Shown: positions 50,689 through 59,160 of the stretch, one piece after another
Layout: every line of letters starts with the position of its first letter
Numbering within the stretch: the first letter of the stretch is position 1
Assembly (NCBI GenBank): GCA_019454165.1
Contig: CP075367.1
Span: 767,971-831,970 of the forward strand
Origin: Anaerolineales bacterium
GTDB lineage: Bacteria; Chloroflexota; Anaerolineae; Anaerolineales; UBA11579
Length of the DNA stretch: 64,000 nt
Reading direction: 5' to 3'
The notes under the pieces: generated by a model
Database searches by the model: none
What the model saw: only the letters and a program-made list of their open reading frames with translations
Told to the model about the DNA's origin: nothing
Made by a program: the position numbers and the translations under genes

Positions 50689-51198
50689 CTATTCGCCGGT
50701 CAGCGCCTGGATGCTGAGGCGCCCGAAGCGCAGCACATCTTTGTTGCTGACGTTGTAGGTTTGGTGCGGGGAGAGCTTCTCGTTGTTCAGGCGGGTGCCG
50801 TTGGCTGAGCCCAGGTCCATGATGGAGATCTCGCCTTCGCCGATGTGGATGCGGGCATGCAGGCGCGACACGCCAGATTCGTAGGCGGCGTAGGGCTCGA
50901 GGTCAACATCCGGCAGGATGGATTGGCCGCTGCTGACCCGGCCGACGATGAATTCGCCCGGCCCTTCCAGCGGCAGGATCTGGCCGCTGCGGATGATGTG
51001 CAGGTTCAGGCGGGCGGCGCCGGCAGGGCGCATCAGGGTACCGCTGGTCTGCAGGCGGGTTGTGGTGAGCCCGCCGAGGGAGCTATCCACCGGCATGGTG
51101 CGCAAGCCTTCGTCCTGGATCAGTTTGGCGCCGCAATCCGGGCAGAACAGGTCTTCCTGTTGCTGGTTTTTGCCGCAGCCACTGCAAACGACGATCAC
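50689..51198 (-). CDS. Zinc-ribbon plus FHA-domain protein (GarA-like)
   Basis: 169 residues. An N-terminal zinc ribbon (CSGCGKNQQQEDLFCPDCGAK; two CxxC pairs) joins a Thr-rich stretch (LTTTRLQTSGTLMR) and an FHA domain (about 75-165: VGRVSSGQS, GVSRLHARI, DLGSANGTRLNN). The Thr-rich stretch before FHA resembles the phosphorylated ETTS/ETTT-type motif of GarA, but this is a likeness only. GTG start within the stop of the VWA gene. Confidence 0.87.
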   Translation of the reverse strand: MIVVCSGCGKNQQQEDLFCPDCGAKLIQDEGLRTMPVDSSLGGLTTTRLQTSGTLMRPAGAARLNLHIIRSGQILPLEGPGEFIVGRVSSGQSILPDVDLEPYAAYESGVSRLHARIHIGEGEISIMDLGSANGTRLNNEKLSPHQTYNVSNKDVLRFGRLSIQALTGE

Positions 51199-52691
51199 CG
51201 TGAGCCTCGTTTCCCGCGCCCATCTGTTTCATCGATCAGGGCGCGTGTTCCGTATTTTATCTGCTTTCCCTCTTTCGCACCCAGCGCCTCGCCCTCCTTT
51301 AGGTCATCGGCGGCCAACAGCACGGTGCGCGCCAGGCTGCGCTCGCCTTGCGAGAGCAGCCGTGTGGCCAGCATACGCATGCGCTTGGCGGCGGCTTCCG
51401 GGTCGCCACTGTCCAGATCGTGACGGGCGCGCTCCTGCATGCGATACAGCGAGAGCTTGCCGATGGCGGTGATGAGCGTGTTGGGCGGCGCCTCCGGCTG
51501 CACGATCTCTGAGATCTGGCGGGTGAGCTGGAAGCGGGCCGAGTTGGACGGCACGGGGCGGGTGGGCACGTCGAGACTCAGGCGGCCCTCGGCCAGGGTC
51601 AGCAAGCCTTCGTGAGCGCCGCGGCTGTCGAGCTCGAACTCCAGCAAGACGCTGAGGCTGTCGTTCTGCGGCACATTGCCGAGGAAGATGGGCTGCTGGA
51701 GCGAGACCGGACCCAGGTCTGGCGAGAGACGGAAGACGTAATTGAGCTTGCTCATCGCGCCGTTCTCATAGCTCAGCTTGACGTTGTTGGCGTAGCTGAG
51801 GCTGAGCGTATGCAGGCGATTCTCCAGCAGGGTGTGGATCTCGGCGCTTTTGTGAGCGTAGAGGCTGCTGCCGCCGGCCTTGGCGACCAGCTGGTCAATG
51901 AACTCTTCGTTCCATTCATCGCCAATGCCGATCGCGCTGATGGGGATGCCCTGCTGGGCGGCCTGCCCGGCCAGCTCCAGGCAGGCGGCCTCGTCGCCAT
52001 AGGTGCGGCCGTCGGTGATCAGCACGATGTGGCTGATGGCGGTGGCGCGCAAATGGCGCTGCACCTCCACCAGGCCGGCTTTGAGGCCGTGGTAGATCTC
52101 GGTGCCGCCGCCGGTTTGCAGCGTGCTGAGGCGCGAGATGAGGCGCTGGATGTCGAGCCCGGGCTGAGCCGGCACTACCACCTGGGCGCGGTCGTTGAAG
52201 GTGATGACCGAGAGCACATCATGCTCGCTGAGGGTCGAGACGAACTGGCTGGCCGCCTTGACCACCTGGCCGAGACGCGCCCCGGCCATGGAGGTGGAGG
52301 TGTCCAACACCAGCGCCACGTTGAGCGGGGGCTTGCGACGCCGCTCTTCCTCGCTGGCGCTGGGCTTGAGGTCGAGCAGGACGTAGATCACCTGGCCGGG
52401 CTCATTCGGCGTGATCTGCGGCCGGCTGTAGAGCGCGTTGACCATCAGGGCGGGCGGGGCTTCGATGTCCTCGGGCAGGGTGGCGTCGTACTCGCGGCGG
52501 CGCTGGGGGTCTTGCAGAATGTCGAAGGCTTCCTGCACGAGCAGAAAGAGCTCGTTGGCGCCGGTGTGCTTGTTGGTATCGGGGTGGAACTGGCGGGCGG
52601 CGCGGCGGTAAGCGCGCTGCACTTCGTCCTGGCTGGCATCGCGCGGGATGCCGAGGCGGGCGTAAAAGTTATCCAGATAGCTGGTAGCCAT
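51195..52691 (-). CDS. J-domain plus von Willebrand factor A-domain protein
   Basis: 498 residues. A DnaJ-type J-domain opens it (about 5-70: YARLGIPRDASQDEVQRAYRRAARQFHPDTNKH, where HPD is the Hsp70-stimulating triad). A VWA domain follows (about 125-300), with a MIDAS-like DTSTSMAG and T/D residues that bind metal. The rest is beta-rich. A J-domain fused to VWA is unusual and suggests that an Hsp70 is recruited to a metal-dependent interaction. It lies between the phosphatase and FHA genes. Confidence 0.85.
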   Translation of the reverse strand: MATSYLDNFYARLGIPRDASQDEVQRAYRRAARQFHPDTNKHTGANELFLLVQEAFDILQDPQRRREYDATLPEDIEAPPALMVNALYSRPQITPNEPGQVIYVLLDLKPSASEEERRRKPPLNVALVLDTSTSMAGARLGQVVKAASQFVSTLSEHDVLSVITFNDRAQVVVPAQPGLDIQRLISRLSTLQTGGGTEIYHGLKAGLVEVQRHLRATAISHIVLITDGRTYGDEAACLELAGQAAQQGIPISAIGIGDEWNEEFIDQLVAKAGGSSLYAHKSAEIHTLLENRLHTLSLSYANNVKLSYENGAMSKLNYVFRLSPDLGPVSLQQPIFLGNVPQNDSLSVLLEFELDSRGAHEGLLTLAEGRLSLDVPTRPVPSNSARFQLTRQISEIVQPEAPPNTLITAIGKLSLYRMQERARHDLDSGDPEAAAKRMRMLATRLLSQGERSLARTVLLAADDLKEGEALGAKEGKQIKYGTRALIDETDGRGKRGSR

Positions 52692-52747
52692 GAGCAGATA
52701 ACAGTGTAGCTGAATCCTGCAGGGCAGGAACCCCCATGGGTACTGGT

Positions 52748-53653
52748 TTAGTGCACCAGGCGGGCGAGGATCACGGCGATGTTGTCTGCGCCGCCAGCGG
52801 CGTTGGCCGCTTCGACCAGGTGCAGGCAGGCCAGATATGGGCTGGTGGTGGCGTTGATGATGGTCTGGATGTCATCTTCTTCCACAAAGCCCCACAGGCC
52901 GTCGGAGCACAGCAGCAGGAAACTGTTGGGCGAGAGGCTGCCGGTGAAGAAATCAGCCTGGACGATATCGCCCTGGCCCAAGGCGCGATACAGCACAGAC
53001 TTCTGCGGGTGGTCGGCCGCCTCTTCCTCGCTGAGCTGGCCCATCTCCTGCAGACGCTTGACCAGGGTGTGATCCTTGGTGAGCTGCTCCATGCGCCCAT
53101 CGCGGTGCACCATGTAAGCGCGGCTGTCGCCCAGGTGGGCGATCACCAGCTGGGTGCCGACCACCAGGGCGGCGGTGAGCGTGCAGCCGCCGCCGGGGGC
53201 GCTGCGCTTGACGGCGCGGTGAGCTTCGTTGACGGCGGCTTCCATGATCTCGCGCAGCGATTCGTCGGCGGGCTGCGGGTCAGGCCCGAAGAGCGGCTTG
53301 TACAGGTGCTGGATCAGGTACTGGCCTAAGGCGCGCACGGCGGTCTCGCTGGCGATCTCGCCGCTGCGGTGGCCGCCCATGCCGTCGGCCACGATGTACA
53401 TGCCGAAGGGTGTGGCCAGGTCGCCGGCGCCCAGGGTGCCGTTGAAGCACAGCAGGCTGTCCTCGTTGTTCTCGCGGCGCTGGCCCTGGTCAAGGGCGCT
53501 GCCGGCGATCAGGTGGATGTATTTGCCCGGGCGCTCCCCATTGCCCAGATCCCACAGCTGGGCTTCGCTGAGCGGCGCGGTGGCGGCGTTGCTGGGCAGC
53601 GAGGCGGTGGCGGGTTTCTTTTTACGAAAGAGCTTCTTGAGGAAGTTGGCCAT
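52748..53653 (-). CDS. PP2C-family Ser/Thr phosphatase
   Basis: 301 residues. PPM metal sites: RRENNEDSLL, YIVADGMGGHRSGEIAS, LLLCSDGLWGFV and AGGADNIAVIL. It would reverse the phosphorylation by the kinase encoded just upstream. It starts with a basic segment (NFLKKLFRKKKPATA) that may contact membrane. Confidence 0.92.
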   Translation of the reverse strand: MANFLKKLFRKKKPATASLPSNAATAPLSEAQLWDLGNGERPGKYIHLIAGSALDQGQRRENNEDSLLCFNGTLGAGDLATPFGMYIVADGMGGHRSGEIASETAVRALGQYLIQHLYKPLFGPDPQPADESLREIMEAAVNEAHRAVKRSAPGGGCTLTAALVVGTQLVIAHLGDSRAYMVHRDGRMEQLTKDHTLVKRLQEMGQLSEEEAADHPQKSVLYRALGQGDIVQADFFTGSLSPNSFLLLCSDGLWGFVEEDDIQTIINATTSPYLACLHLVEAANAAGGADNIAVILARLVH

Positions 53654-53675
53654 AGGAGTCTGTTCTTTCGTGGGT

Positions 53676-55589
53676 CTACGCCAGGAAGGCGTAGAGCTTC
53701 TTGTCCGTGGAGCCGATGAAGATCATGTCGTCGTGGGCCACCGGCGTGCCGGTGATGGGGGCGTCGGTCTGGTAGCGCCAGCGCATGCGCCCGCTGGCGG
53801 CGTCGAGGCAGTACAGACTGCCGTCCACCGAGCCGCAATAGACCGCGTCACGATGCACGATGGGCGAGCCGTTGACCTGGTGCTCGGTGGTGTAGCGCCA
53901 CATCTCTTTGGCGGAGCGGGTGTCGATGGCGTAGATGATATGGTCGGCTGCGCCGGTGTAGAGCATGTTGCCGGCGATGGCGGGGGTGCAGATGCTGCCC
54001 TTGCCGAGGCGGAAGCGCCATACGGCCCAGCCAGTGTTGGCGTCCAGCGCGTAGAGCGTGCCGTCCATCGAGTTGAAATAGACCACGCCGTCTTGCAGCA
54101 CGGGCGAGGAGGTGATGGCGCGCTTGGCCTTGAAGCGCCAGCGGGCATCGCCGCGGAAGTCGGTGGCGGTGAAGTCGCCCGCCTCTGAGCCGAAGTAGAT
54201 GTGCTCGTTGCCGACCCAGGGCGTCGAGCGTACCGGCGAGCCGACCTCCGAGCGCCAGGCCAGGCGGCCGCTGCTGAGGCTGACGGCGTGCAGGCTGCCG
54301 TCATCCGAGCCGATGAAGACATGCCCCTCAGCAATGCGCGGGGAGGAGCGCACCGGGCCGTTGGTGTAGTGGGTCCACACCACCTTGCCGGAGCGGGTCG
54401 AGATGACGTGCAGGCGCTTATCTTCTGAGCCGAAGTAAAGATTGCTTTCGTAGATGGCCGGCTTGCTGGCAATGCCGCCGTCCGTGGCGTACTTCCATTT
54501 GAAGTCACCGTTAGCGGCGTCCACAGCGTACAGGTTGTTGTCGTAGCAGCCGATGTAGAGCGTGCCGTCGTGGTAGGTGGGCGAGCTGCGCAGCTCGTCC
54601 TCGGCCTCGAAGGTCCACAAAGGTTTCACGCCCACGCCGCGGCTGGGCGCGCCGCTGCTGACCGTGGTGGGGATGCTGAGGTTAAGCAGGGTGCCGGTCT
54701 TGCGCGCTACGTTGATGAGGGCGTCCTTCATTTCCATTGCGCTGTCGTAGCGATCCTCGGGCTTGTATTCCAGGGCGCGCTCGACCACCGCGGCGAACTC
54801 ACGGCTGACATTCGGGTTGATCTCGCCGATCATGCGCTCGCCGAAGGAGAACGGCGCCTCGAGTTGCGGGTCACGCAGGGTCAGCAGGTGGTGCAGGGTA
54901 GCGCCCAGGGCATAGATGTCCACCTTGGGGGTGGCCTCGCCGCGGTACTGGTCAGGCGGGGAGTAGCCCTGCGTGCCCACCATGGTGTTCTTCTGCTTGG
55001 ATTCGAAGACCTTGGCGATGCCGAAATCCACCAGGGCAATATGGTTCTGCAGGGTGTTCATGATGTTGGAGGGCTTGATGTCGCGGAAGATGATCGGTTC
55101 CGGCTTATGGCTGTGCAGGTAGTCGAGCACATCGCACAACTCCACCGCCCAGGCCAGCACCTGCTCCTCGGGGAAGAAGCCGCTGGTCTCGGCCAGCAAT
55201 TGCTCCAGGTTCTTGCCGTGAATGAACTCCAGCACCAGGTAGGCGCGCTCGCCAATGGTGAAGTAATCGTAGATGCGCGGGATGGAGGGGTGGCGCAGGG
55301 TGGCGAGGATGTTGGCCTCGCGCTCGAAGATCTGGAAGATGTTCTTGCGCACCAGGGGGTCGGTCACCTGGCTGATCATCTCCTTGATGGCCACCAGGCG
55401 GATGGCTTTGAAGTTCTTGTCGCGGGCGCGGTACACCGAGCCCATGCCGCCGATGCCCACGATCTCCTGGATCTCGTAGCGCTCCTGCAGCACCTCACCC
55501 TGGCGCAGCTGGCTATGGCGCGTGGCGTTCTCGGAGATATCCAGATTGCGGGTGGGTTGGTCCTCGCTCAGCGTCACTCCTCGGCCCAA
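53676..55589 (-). CDS. Ser/Thr protein kinase with PQQ-like beta-propeller
   Basis: 637 residues. The kinase domain (about 38-300) has VGIGGMGSVYRARD, VAIKEM, FRDIKPSNIM (HRD replaced by FRD) and VDFGIAK. The C-terminal half (about 325-637) has seven or so WKYATDGGI-, YFGSEDKRLH- and AVDAANGDFKW-type blades of a PQQ/beta-propeller. There is no transmembrane helix, so the propeller is in the cytosol. Start codon is uncertain: TTG 55589 or GTG 55577, both near a TATAAT box. It heads the phosphatase-VWA-FHA operon. Confidence 0.9.
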   Translation of the reverse strand: MGRGVTLSEDQPTRNLDISENATRHSQLRQGEVLQERYEIQEIVGIGGMGSVYRARDKNFKAIRLVAIKEMISQVTDPLVRKNIFQIFEREANILATLRHPSIPRIYDYFTIGERAYLVLEFIHGKNLEQLLAETSGFFPEEQVLAWAVELCDVLDYLHSHKPEPIIFRDIKPSNIMNTLQNHIALVDFGIAKVFESKQKNTMVGTQGYSPPDQYRGEATPKVDIYALGATLHHLLTLRDPQLEAPFSFGERMIGEINPNVSREFAAVVERALEYKPEDRYDSAMEMKDALINVARKTGTLLNLSIPTTVSSGAPSRGVGVKPLWTFEAEDELRSSPTYHDGTLYIGCYDNNLYAVDAANGDFKWKYATDGGIASKPAIYESNLYFGSEDKRLHVISTRSGKVVWTHYTNGPVRSSPRIAEGHVFIGSDDGSLHAVSLSSGRLAWRSEVGSPVRSTPWVGNEHIYFGSEAGDFTATDFRGDARWRFKAKRAITSSPVLQDGVVYFNSMDGTLYALDANTGWAVWRFRLGKGSICTPAIAGNMLYTGAADHIIYAIDTRSAKEMWRYTTEHQVNGSPIVHRDAVYCGSVDGSLYCLDAASGRMRWRYQTDAPITGTPVAHDDMIFIGSTDKKLYAFLA

Positions 55590-55603
55590 AGGCCTGGTGA
55601 GCG

Positions 55604-55609
55604 ATTATA
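55604..55609 (-). promoter_or_regulatory. -10 box of the kinase-propeller operon
   Basis: Minus-strand TATAAT, ending 14 nt before TTG 55589 and 26 nt before GTG 55577. Confidence 0.5.
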
Positions 55610-55635
55610 GCCTTCAGGTGAGATCTGCGCTTGTT

Positions 55636-55778
55636 CCCTCACCCCGATATAGGTTTGCTGACCTGTCCCTCACCCGATAGAAGTTTGTTGGGACCTAAAT
55701 CGTTTCCCCTCTCCCATTGGGAGAGGGGAGGATGAGAGTACGCCATGAGTTAACTCAACGGGTGAGGGCGGGTGAGGG
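55636..55778. repeat. CCCTCACCC/GGGTGAGGG interspersed element
   Basis: Outer CCCTCACCC- and GGGTGAGGG-type ends, with an inner hairpin CCCCTCTCCC-ATT-GGGAGAGGGG (55706-55728). Related to 10586-10676. The right end abuts the -10 box of the next gene. Confidence 0.7.
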
Positions 55779-55780
55779 AT

Positions 55781-55786
55781 TAGAAT
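55781..55786 (+). promoter_or_regulatory. -10 box of the ornithine cyclodeaminase-family gene, leaderless type
   Basis: TAGAAT ends 7 nt before the ATG at 55794. The interspersed repeat ends 2 bp before it and covers the -35 region. Confidence 0.5.
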
Positions 55787-55793
55787 TCCACAC

Positions 55794-56786
55794 ATGCTGA
55801 TATTGAATGCAAACGAAGTACGCCAGGCGCTGCCGATGGATGAGTGCATCGCCGCCATGAAGCAGGCCTATGCGGCGCTTTCGGCCGGCACGGCCGAAGT
55901 GCCGCTGCGCACTCGCCTGAACGTTGCTCCGCACGAGGGCATGAGCATCCTCATGCCGGCCTTCGTAGACGGCGCGTCGGTTGAAGAGCAGGCGCTGGCG
56001 GTCAAGCTGGTCTCGCTGTTCGGCAAGAACCCGCAGCGCGGCCTGCCGCTGATCAATGCGGTGGTGCTGGCCTTTGACCCGGAGACCGGCGTGCTGCAGG
56101 CCGTGCTGGAAGGCGCGGCGGTGACCGCCATCCGCACCGGCGCCGGCTGCGGCGCCGCCACGGATGTGCTGGCCCGGCCCGACGCCAAGACGCTGGCCGT
56201 CTTCGGCGCCGGCGTGCAGGCCCGCACGCAGCTGGAAGCGGCGTGCGCCGTGCGCCCGATCGAGATGGCCTGGGTGTACTCGCCCAACCCGGAGCAGGTG
56301 ACGCGTTTTATTGGCGAGATGGCCGGGGTGGGGCGTATACCAAGCGATCTGCGCCCGGCGGCCAGCGCACAGGAAGCCGTAGCGCAGGCCGACATTATCA
56401 GCACGGCCACTACCAGCCACGCGCCGGTATTCGCCGCGGCGGATGTGCGCCCCGGGGCGCACATCAACGCCGCCGGCACCCACACCGCCGAAGGCATCGA
56501 GGTGCCAGCCGAGCTGGTGGCGGGGGCGCGGGTCACGGTGGACAGCCGCTCGGCCACGCAAGTGGAGAGCGGCGAGATCGCCATTCCGTTGAGCCAGGGG
56601 CTCATCAAGGAAGCGGATATTGCTGAACTCGGCGAAGTGCTCAACGGCCGGGCGGCCGGGCGCAGCTCTGCCGAGCAGATCACATTCTTCAAATCCGTGG
56701 GCGTAGCCGTGCAGGATGCACTGGCCGCCCGCGTGGCAGTCGCCAATGCCCGCAAGCTGGGCATTGGCACGGAGGTAGCGTGGTAG
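55794..56786 (+). CDS. Ornithine cyclodeaminase / mu-crystallin family protein
   Basis: 330 residues. NAD(P) motif VFGAGVQARTQLEAAC (near 140-155), AVKLVSLFGKNPQRGLP and VVLAFDPETGVLQAVLEGAAVTAIRTGAGCGAA. Members include ornithine cyclodeaminase, alanine dehydrogenases and imine reductases; the exact substrate cannot be decided. It overlaps the FAD oxidoreductase gene by 7 bp, which suggests joint amino- or imino-acid metabolism. Confidence 0.9.
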   Translation: MLILNANEVRQALPMDECIAAMKQAYAALSAGTAEVPLRTRLNVAPHEGMSILMPAFVDGASVEEQALAVKLVSLFGKNPQRGLPLINAVVLAFDPETGVLQAVLEGAAVTAIRTGAGCGAATDVLARPDAKTLAVFGAGVQARTQLEAACAVRPIEMAWVYSPNPEQVTRFIGEMAGVGRIPSDLRPAASAQEAVAQADIISTATTSHAPVFAAADVRPGAHINAAGTHTAEGIEVPAELVAGARVTVDSRSATQVESGEIAIPLSQGLIKEADIAELGEVLNGRAAGRSSAEQITFFKSVGVAVQDALAARVAVANARKLGIGTEVAW

Positions 56787-57931
56787 TTCCCAAGACAGCA
56801 TCGGTAGTCATCATCGGCGGCGGGGTGATGGGCGCTTCGGCGGCCTATCACCTGGCGCAGCGCGGTATCAAGGACGTGGTGCTGCTGGAGAAGGAAGAGT
56901 TCTTTGGCCTGGGCGCTACCGGCCGCTGCGCCGGCGGCGTGCGTTACCAGTTTGGCACCGAAGTCAATATTCGTCTCAGCCTGGCCAGTTTGCCCATGCT
57001 TGAGCGCTTTCCCGAAGAGATCGGGCAGGAAGTGGATTACCGCCAGTGTGGCTATCTGTTCCTACTGAATAATGAAACCGACATTGCCGCGTTCGAGAAG
57101 AACGTGGCCCTGCAGCACAGCCTGGGTGTGGACACCGAATGGCTGAGCGGCGATGAAGTGCGTGCCCGCCTGCCGCAAATGCGCTTGGACGATGTGCTGC
57201 GCGGCACCTTCAACGCCAAAGACGGCCTGTGCGACCCGAACAGCGTGGTGATGGGCTACATCAACGCCGCCACGCGGCTGGGCGCGCAGTGCATCGGCAG
57301 CGTGGAGGTGACCGGCCTGCAAGTCGAGAGCGGGGCGGTGACTGGCGTGCATACCAGCCAGGGCAGCATCTCGGCCCCGCTGGTGCTCAACGCGGCCGGC
57401 CCGTGGGCCGGCCAAGTGGGTGCGATGGCCGGCCTGGAATTGCCCATCCGGCCGGTGCGCCGCCAGATGCTCACGACGACCGCGCTGCCGGAGATCCCGG
57501 CCGATTATCCTTTCGTGATCGATTTTGCGCAGTCGCTGTACTTCCACCGCGAGGGTGAGGGTCTGCTGACCGGCATGTCCAACCCGGATGAGAAGCCGGG
57601 CTATGACCAGAACGTCGACCCGGACTGGGAGCTGACCATCCTGGAGCGGGCGGCCGAGCGCCTCCCGCTGTTGGAGAAAGCCGGCCTGGCCAGCCATTGG
57701 GCCGGCCTGTACGAAGTGACCCCGGATGCGCACCCCATCTTCGGCAAGACGCCGGTGGATGGGCTGTACCTGGTGGGCGGCTTCTCCGGCCACGGCTTCA
57801 TGCACGGCCCGGTGTCTGGCAAGCTGATGGCCGAGATCATGCTGGATGGGGCGGCCAGCACGGTGGATGTGTCGATGCTGTCGCTAGACCGTTTCAGCGG
57901 TGATTCGATCAAGGAGTACAACGTAATCTAA
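56780..57931 (+). CDS. FAD-dependent oxidoreductase, DAO/sarcosine oxidase-like
   Basis: 383 residues, GTG start with GGAGG four bases upstream. FAD motif VVIIGGGVMGASAAYHLAQRG, then RCAGGVRYQFGTEVN, VLNAAGPWAGQVGAMAG, VRRQMLTTT and the C-terminal GLYEVTPDAHPIFG...GFSGHGFMHGPVSG. It fits the glycine/D-amino-acid oxidase family, often the beta subunit-like sarcosine oxidases. No heterotetrameric partner genes are seen. It ends in a 1-bp overlap with the CinA-like gene. Confidence 0.9.
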   Translation: MVVPKTASVVIIGGGVMGASAAYHLAQRGIKDVVLLEKEEFFGLGATGRCAGGVRYQFGTEVNIRLSLASLPMLERFPEEIGQEVDYRQCGYLFLLNNETDIAAFEKNVALQHSLGVDTEWLSGDEVRARLPQMRLDDVLRGTFNAKDGLCDPNSVVMGYINAATRLGAQCIGSVEVTGLQVESGAVTGVHTSQGSISAPLVLNAAGPWAGQVGAMAGLELPIRPVRRQMLTTTALPEIPADYPFVIDFAQSLYFHREGEGLLTGMSNPDEKPGYDQNVDPDWELTILERAAERLPLLEKAGLASHWAGLYEVTPDAHPIFGKTPVDGLYLVGGFSGHGFMHGPVSGKLMAEIMLDGAASTVDVSMLSLDRFSGDSIKEYNVI

Positions 57932-59100
57932 TGCCCAGCGCAGAGATCCTCACCATCGGCACCGAGCTGTTGCTCGGTGAGATCACCGACACCAATACGC
58001 AATACTTGGCGCGCCAGTTGCGCGATGCTGGGATTGACCTGTTCTACACCTCCACTGTGGGCGACAACGAACAGCGCATAGCGGATGCTGTCGCGCTGGG
58101 GCTCAGCCGCTCGGACATCGTGCTGTGCACCGGCGGCCTGGGGCCGACGGTGGACGACGTGACCCGCGAGGGAATCGCGCGTGCGCTGGGGGTGGGGCTG
58201 GAGTTCCGCCCCGAGTTGTGGGAGCAGATCGAGACGCGCTTTGCGCGTATGCGGCGCACGCCCAGCGAGAACAACAAGCGCCAGGCGGAGCTGCCGCAGG
58301 GCGGCCGCAGCCTGGAGAATGCCGTGGGCAGTGCCCCCGGCATTCTGGTGGAGACGAATGGCAAGGTGGTCATCGCTGTGCCGGGCGTGCCCAGTGAGAT
58401 GAAGTACATCTATGAGCACGGCATCCTGCCATATTTCCAGGAGCGCTTTGGCATCACTGGCGTCATCCGTGCCCGCGTGCTGCATGTGGCCGGCGTACCC
58501 GAATCACAAATTGACGAGCACCTGGCTGACCTGGAGCGCCAGACCAACCCCACGGTTGGGCTGGCCGCGCACGCCGGCAGCGTGGATGTGCGCCTGACCG
58601 CCAAAGCTGAGAGCGTGGAGCAGGCCAACGAGATGCTCGACGCGCTGGAAGCCGAGGTGCGCCAGCGCCTCGGCGATTGGATCCACGGCGTGGACGAGGA
58701 AACCCTGGCCCGCGCCGTGCTGCGTGAGATGGCCAAGCGCAAGCAAACTCTAGCGGTGCTCGAGAAGGGTCTGGATGGCGCCATCGTCAAAGCCTTCACG
58801 GGTGAGGGCAATGCCTTCGTGGGCGGCGAGGTGCTGCATGCCAGCCTGCGCACGGAGCCGCTCAAGGTGGCCGCTAGCGAATATGCGGGCAAAGTGCGCG
58901 CTGACATCGTGCTGGCGGTGGAGCTGCGCACCAAGGGCGAAGCCCAGCACGCCCACGAGCTGGAGATCTTCATCAGCGGGCTCAAAGCGCCGCATCATAT
59001 TGCTTTCCCATACGGCGGGCACACCGCCCAGGCGGCGGGCTGGGCCACCAGCCTGGCGCTGTCTTTCCTGCGGCGCAAACTGTTGGATGAGGTAAACTAG
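57931..59100 (+). CDS. cinA: CinA-like protein with degenerate C-terminal domain
   Basis: 389 residues. The N-terminal MoCF/COG1058 domain is intact: EILTIGTELLLGEITDTNTQYLARQL and TGGLGPTVDDVTREGIARALG, with PGVPSEMKYIYEHGI. The C-terminal domain (about 245-385) should carry the AESCTGG loop of NMN deamidases; instead it reads AVLEKGLDGAI. The shape is kept but the catalytic Ser/Thr are missing. The first domain may still act as an ADP-ribose-type pyrophosphatase. Confidence 0.88.
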   Translation: MPSAEILTIGTELLLGEITDTNTQYLARQLRDAGIDLFYTSTVGDNEQRIADAVALGLSRSDIVLCTGGLGPTVDDVTREGIARALGVGLEFRPELWEQIETRFARMRRTPSENNKRQAELPQGGRSLENAVGSAPGILVETNGKVVIAVPGVPSEMKYIYEHGILPYFQERFGITGVIRARVLHVAGVPESQIDEHLADLERQTNPTVGLAAHAGSVDVRLTAKAESVEQANEMLDALEAEVRQRLGDWIHGVDEETLARAVLREMAKRKQTLAVLEKGLDGAIVKAFTGEGNAFVGGEVLHASLRTEPLKVAASEYAGKVRADIVLAVELRTKGEAQHAHELEIFISGLKAPHHIAFPYGGHTAQAAGWATSLALSFLRRKLLDEVN

Positions 59101-59160
59101 GCCAATTTAATTTCAAGCACTCATTAGCTTGCATATGCAAGAATACCGAAAGGGAAATGA

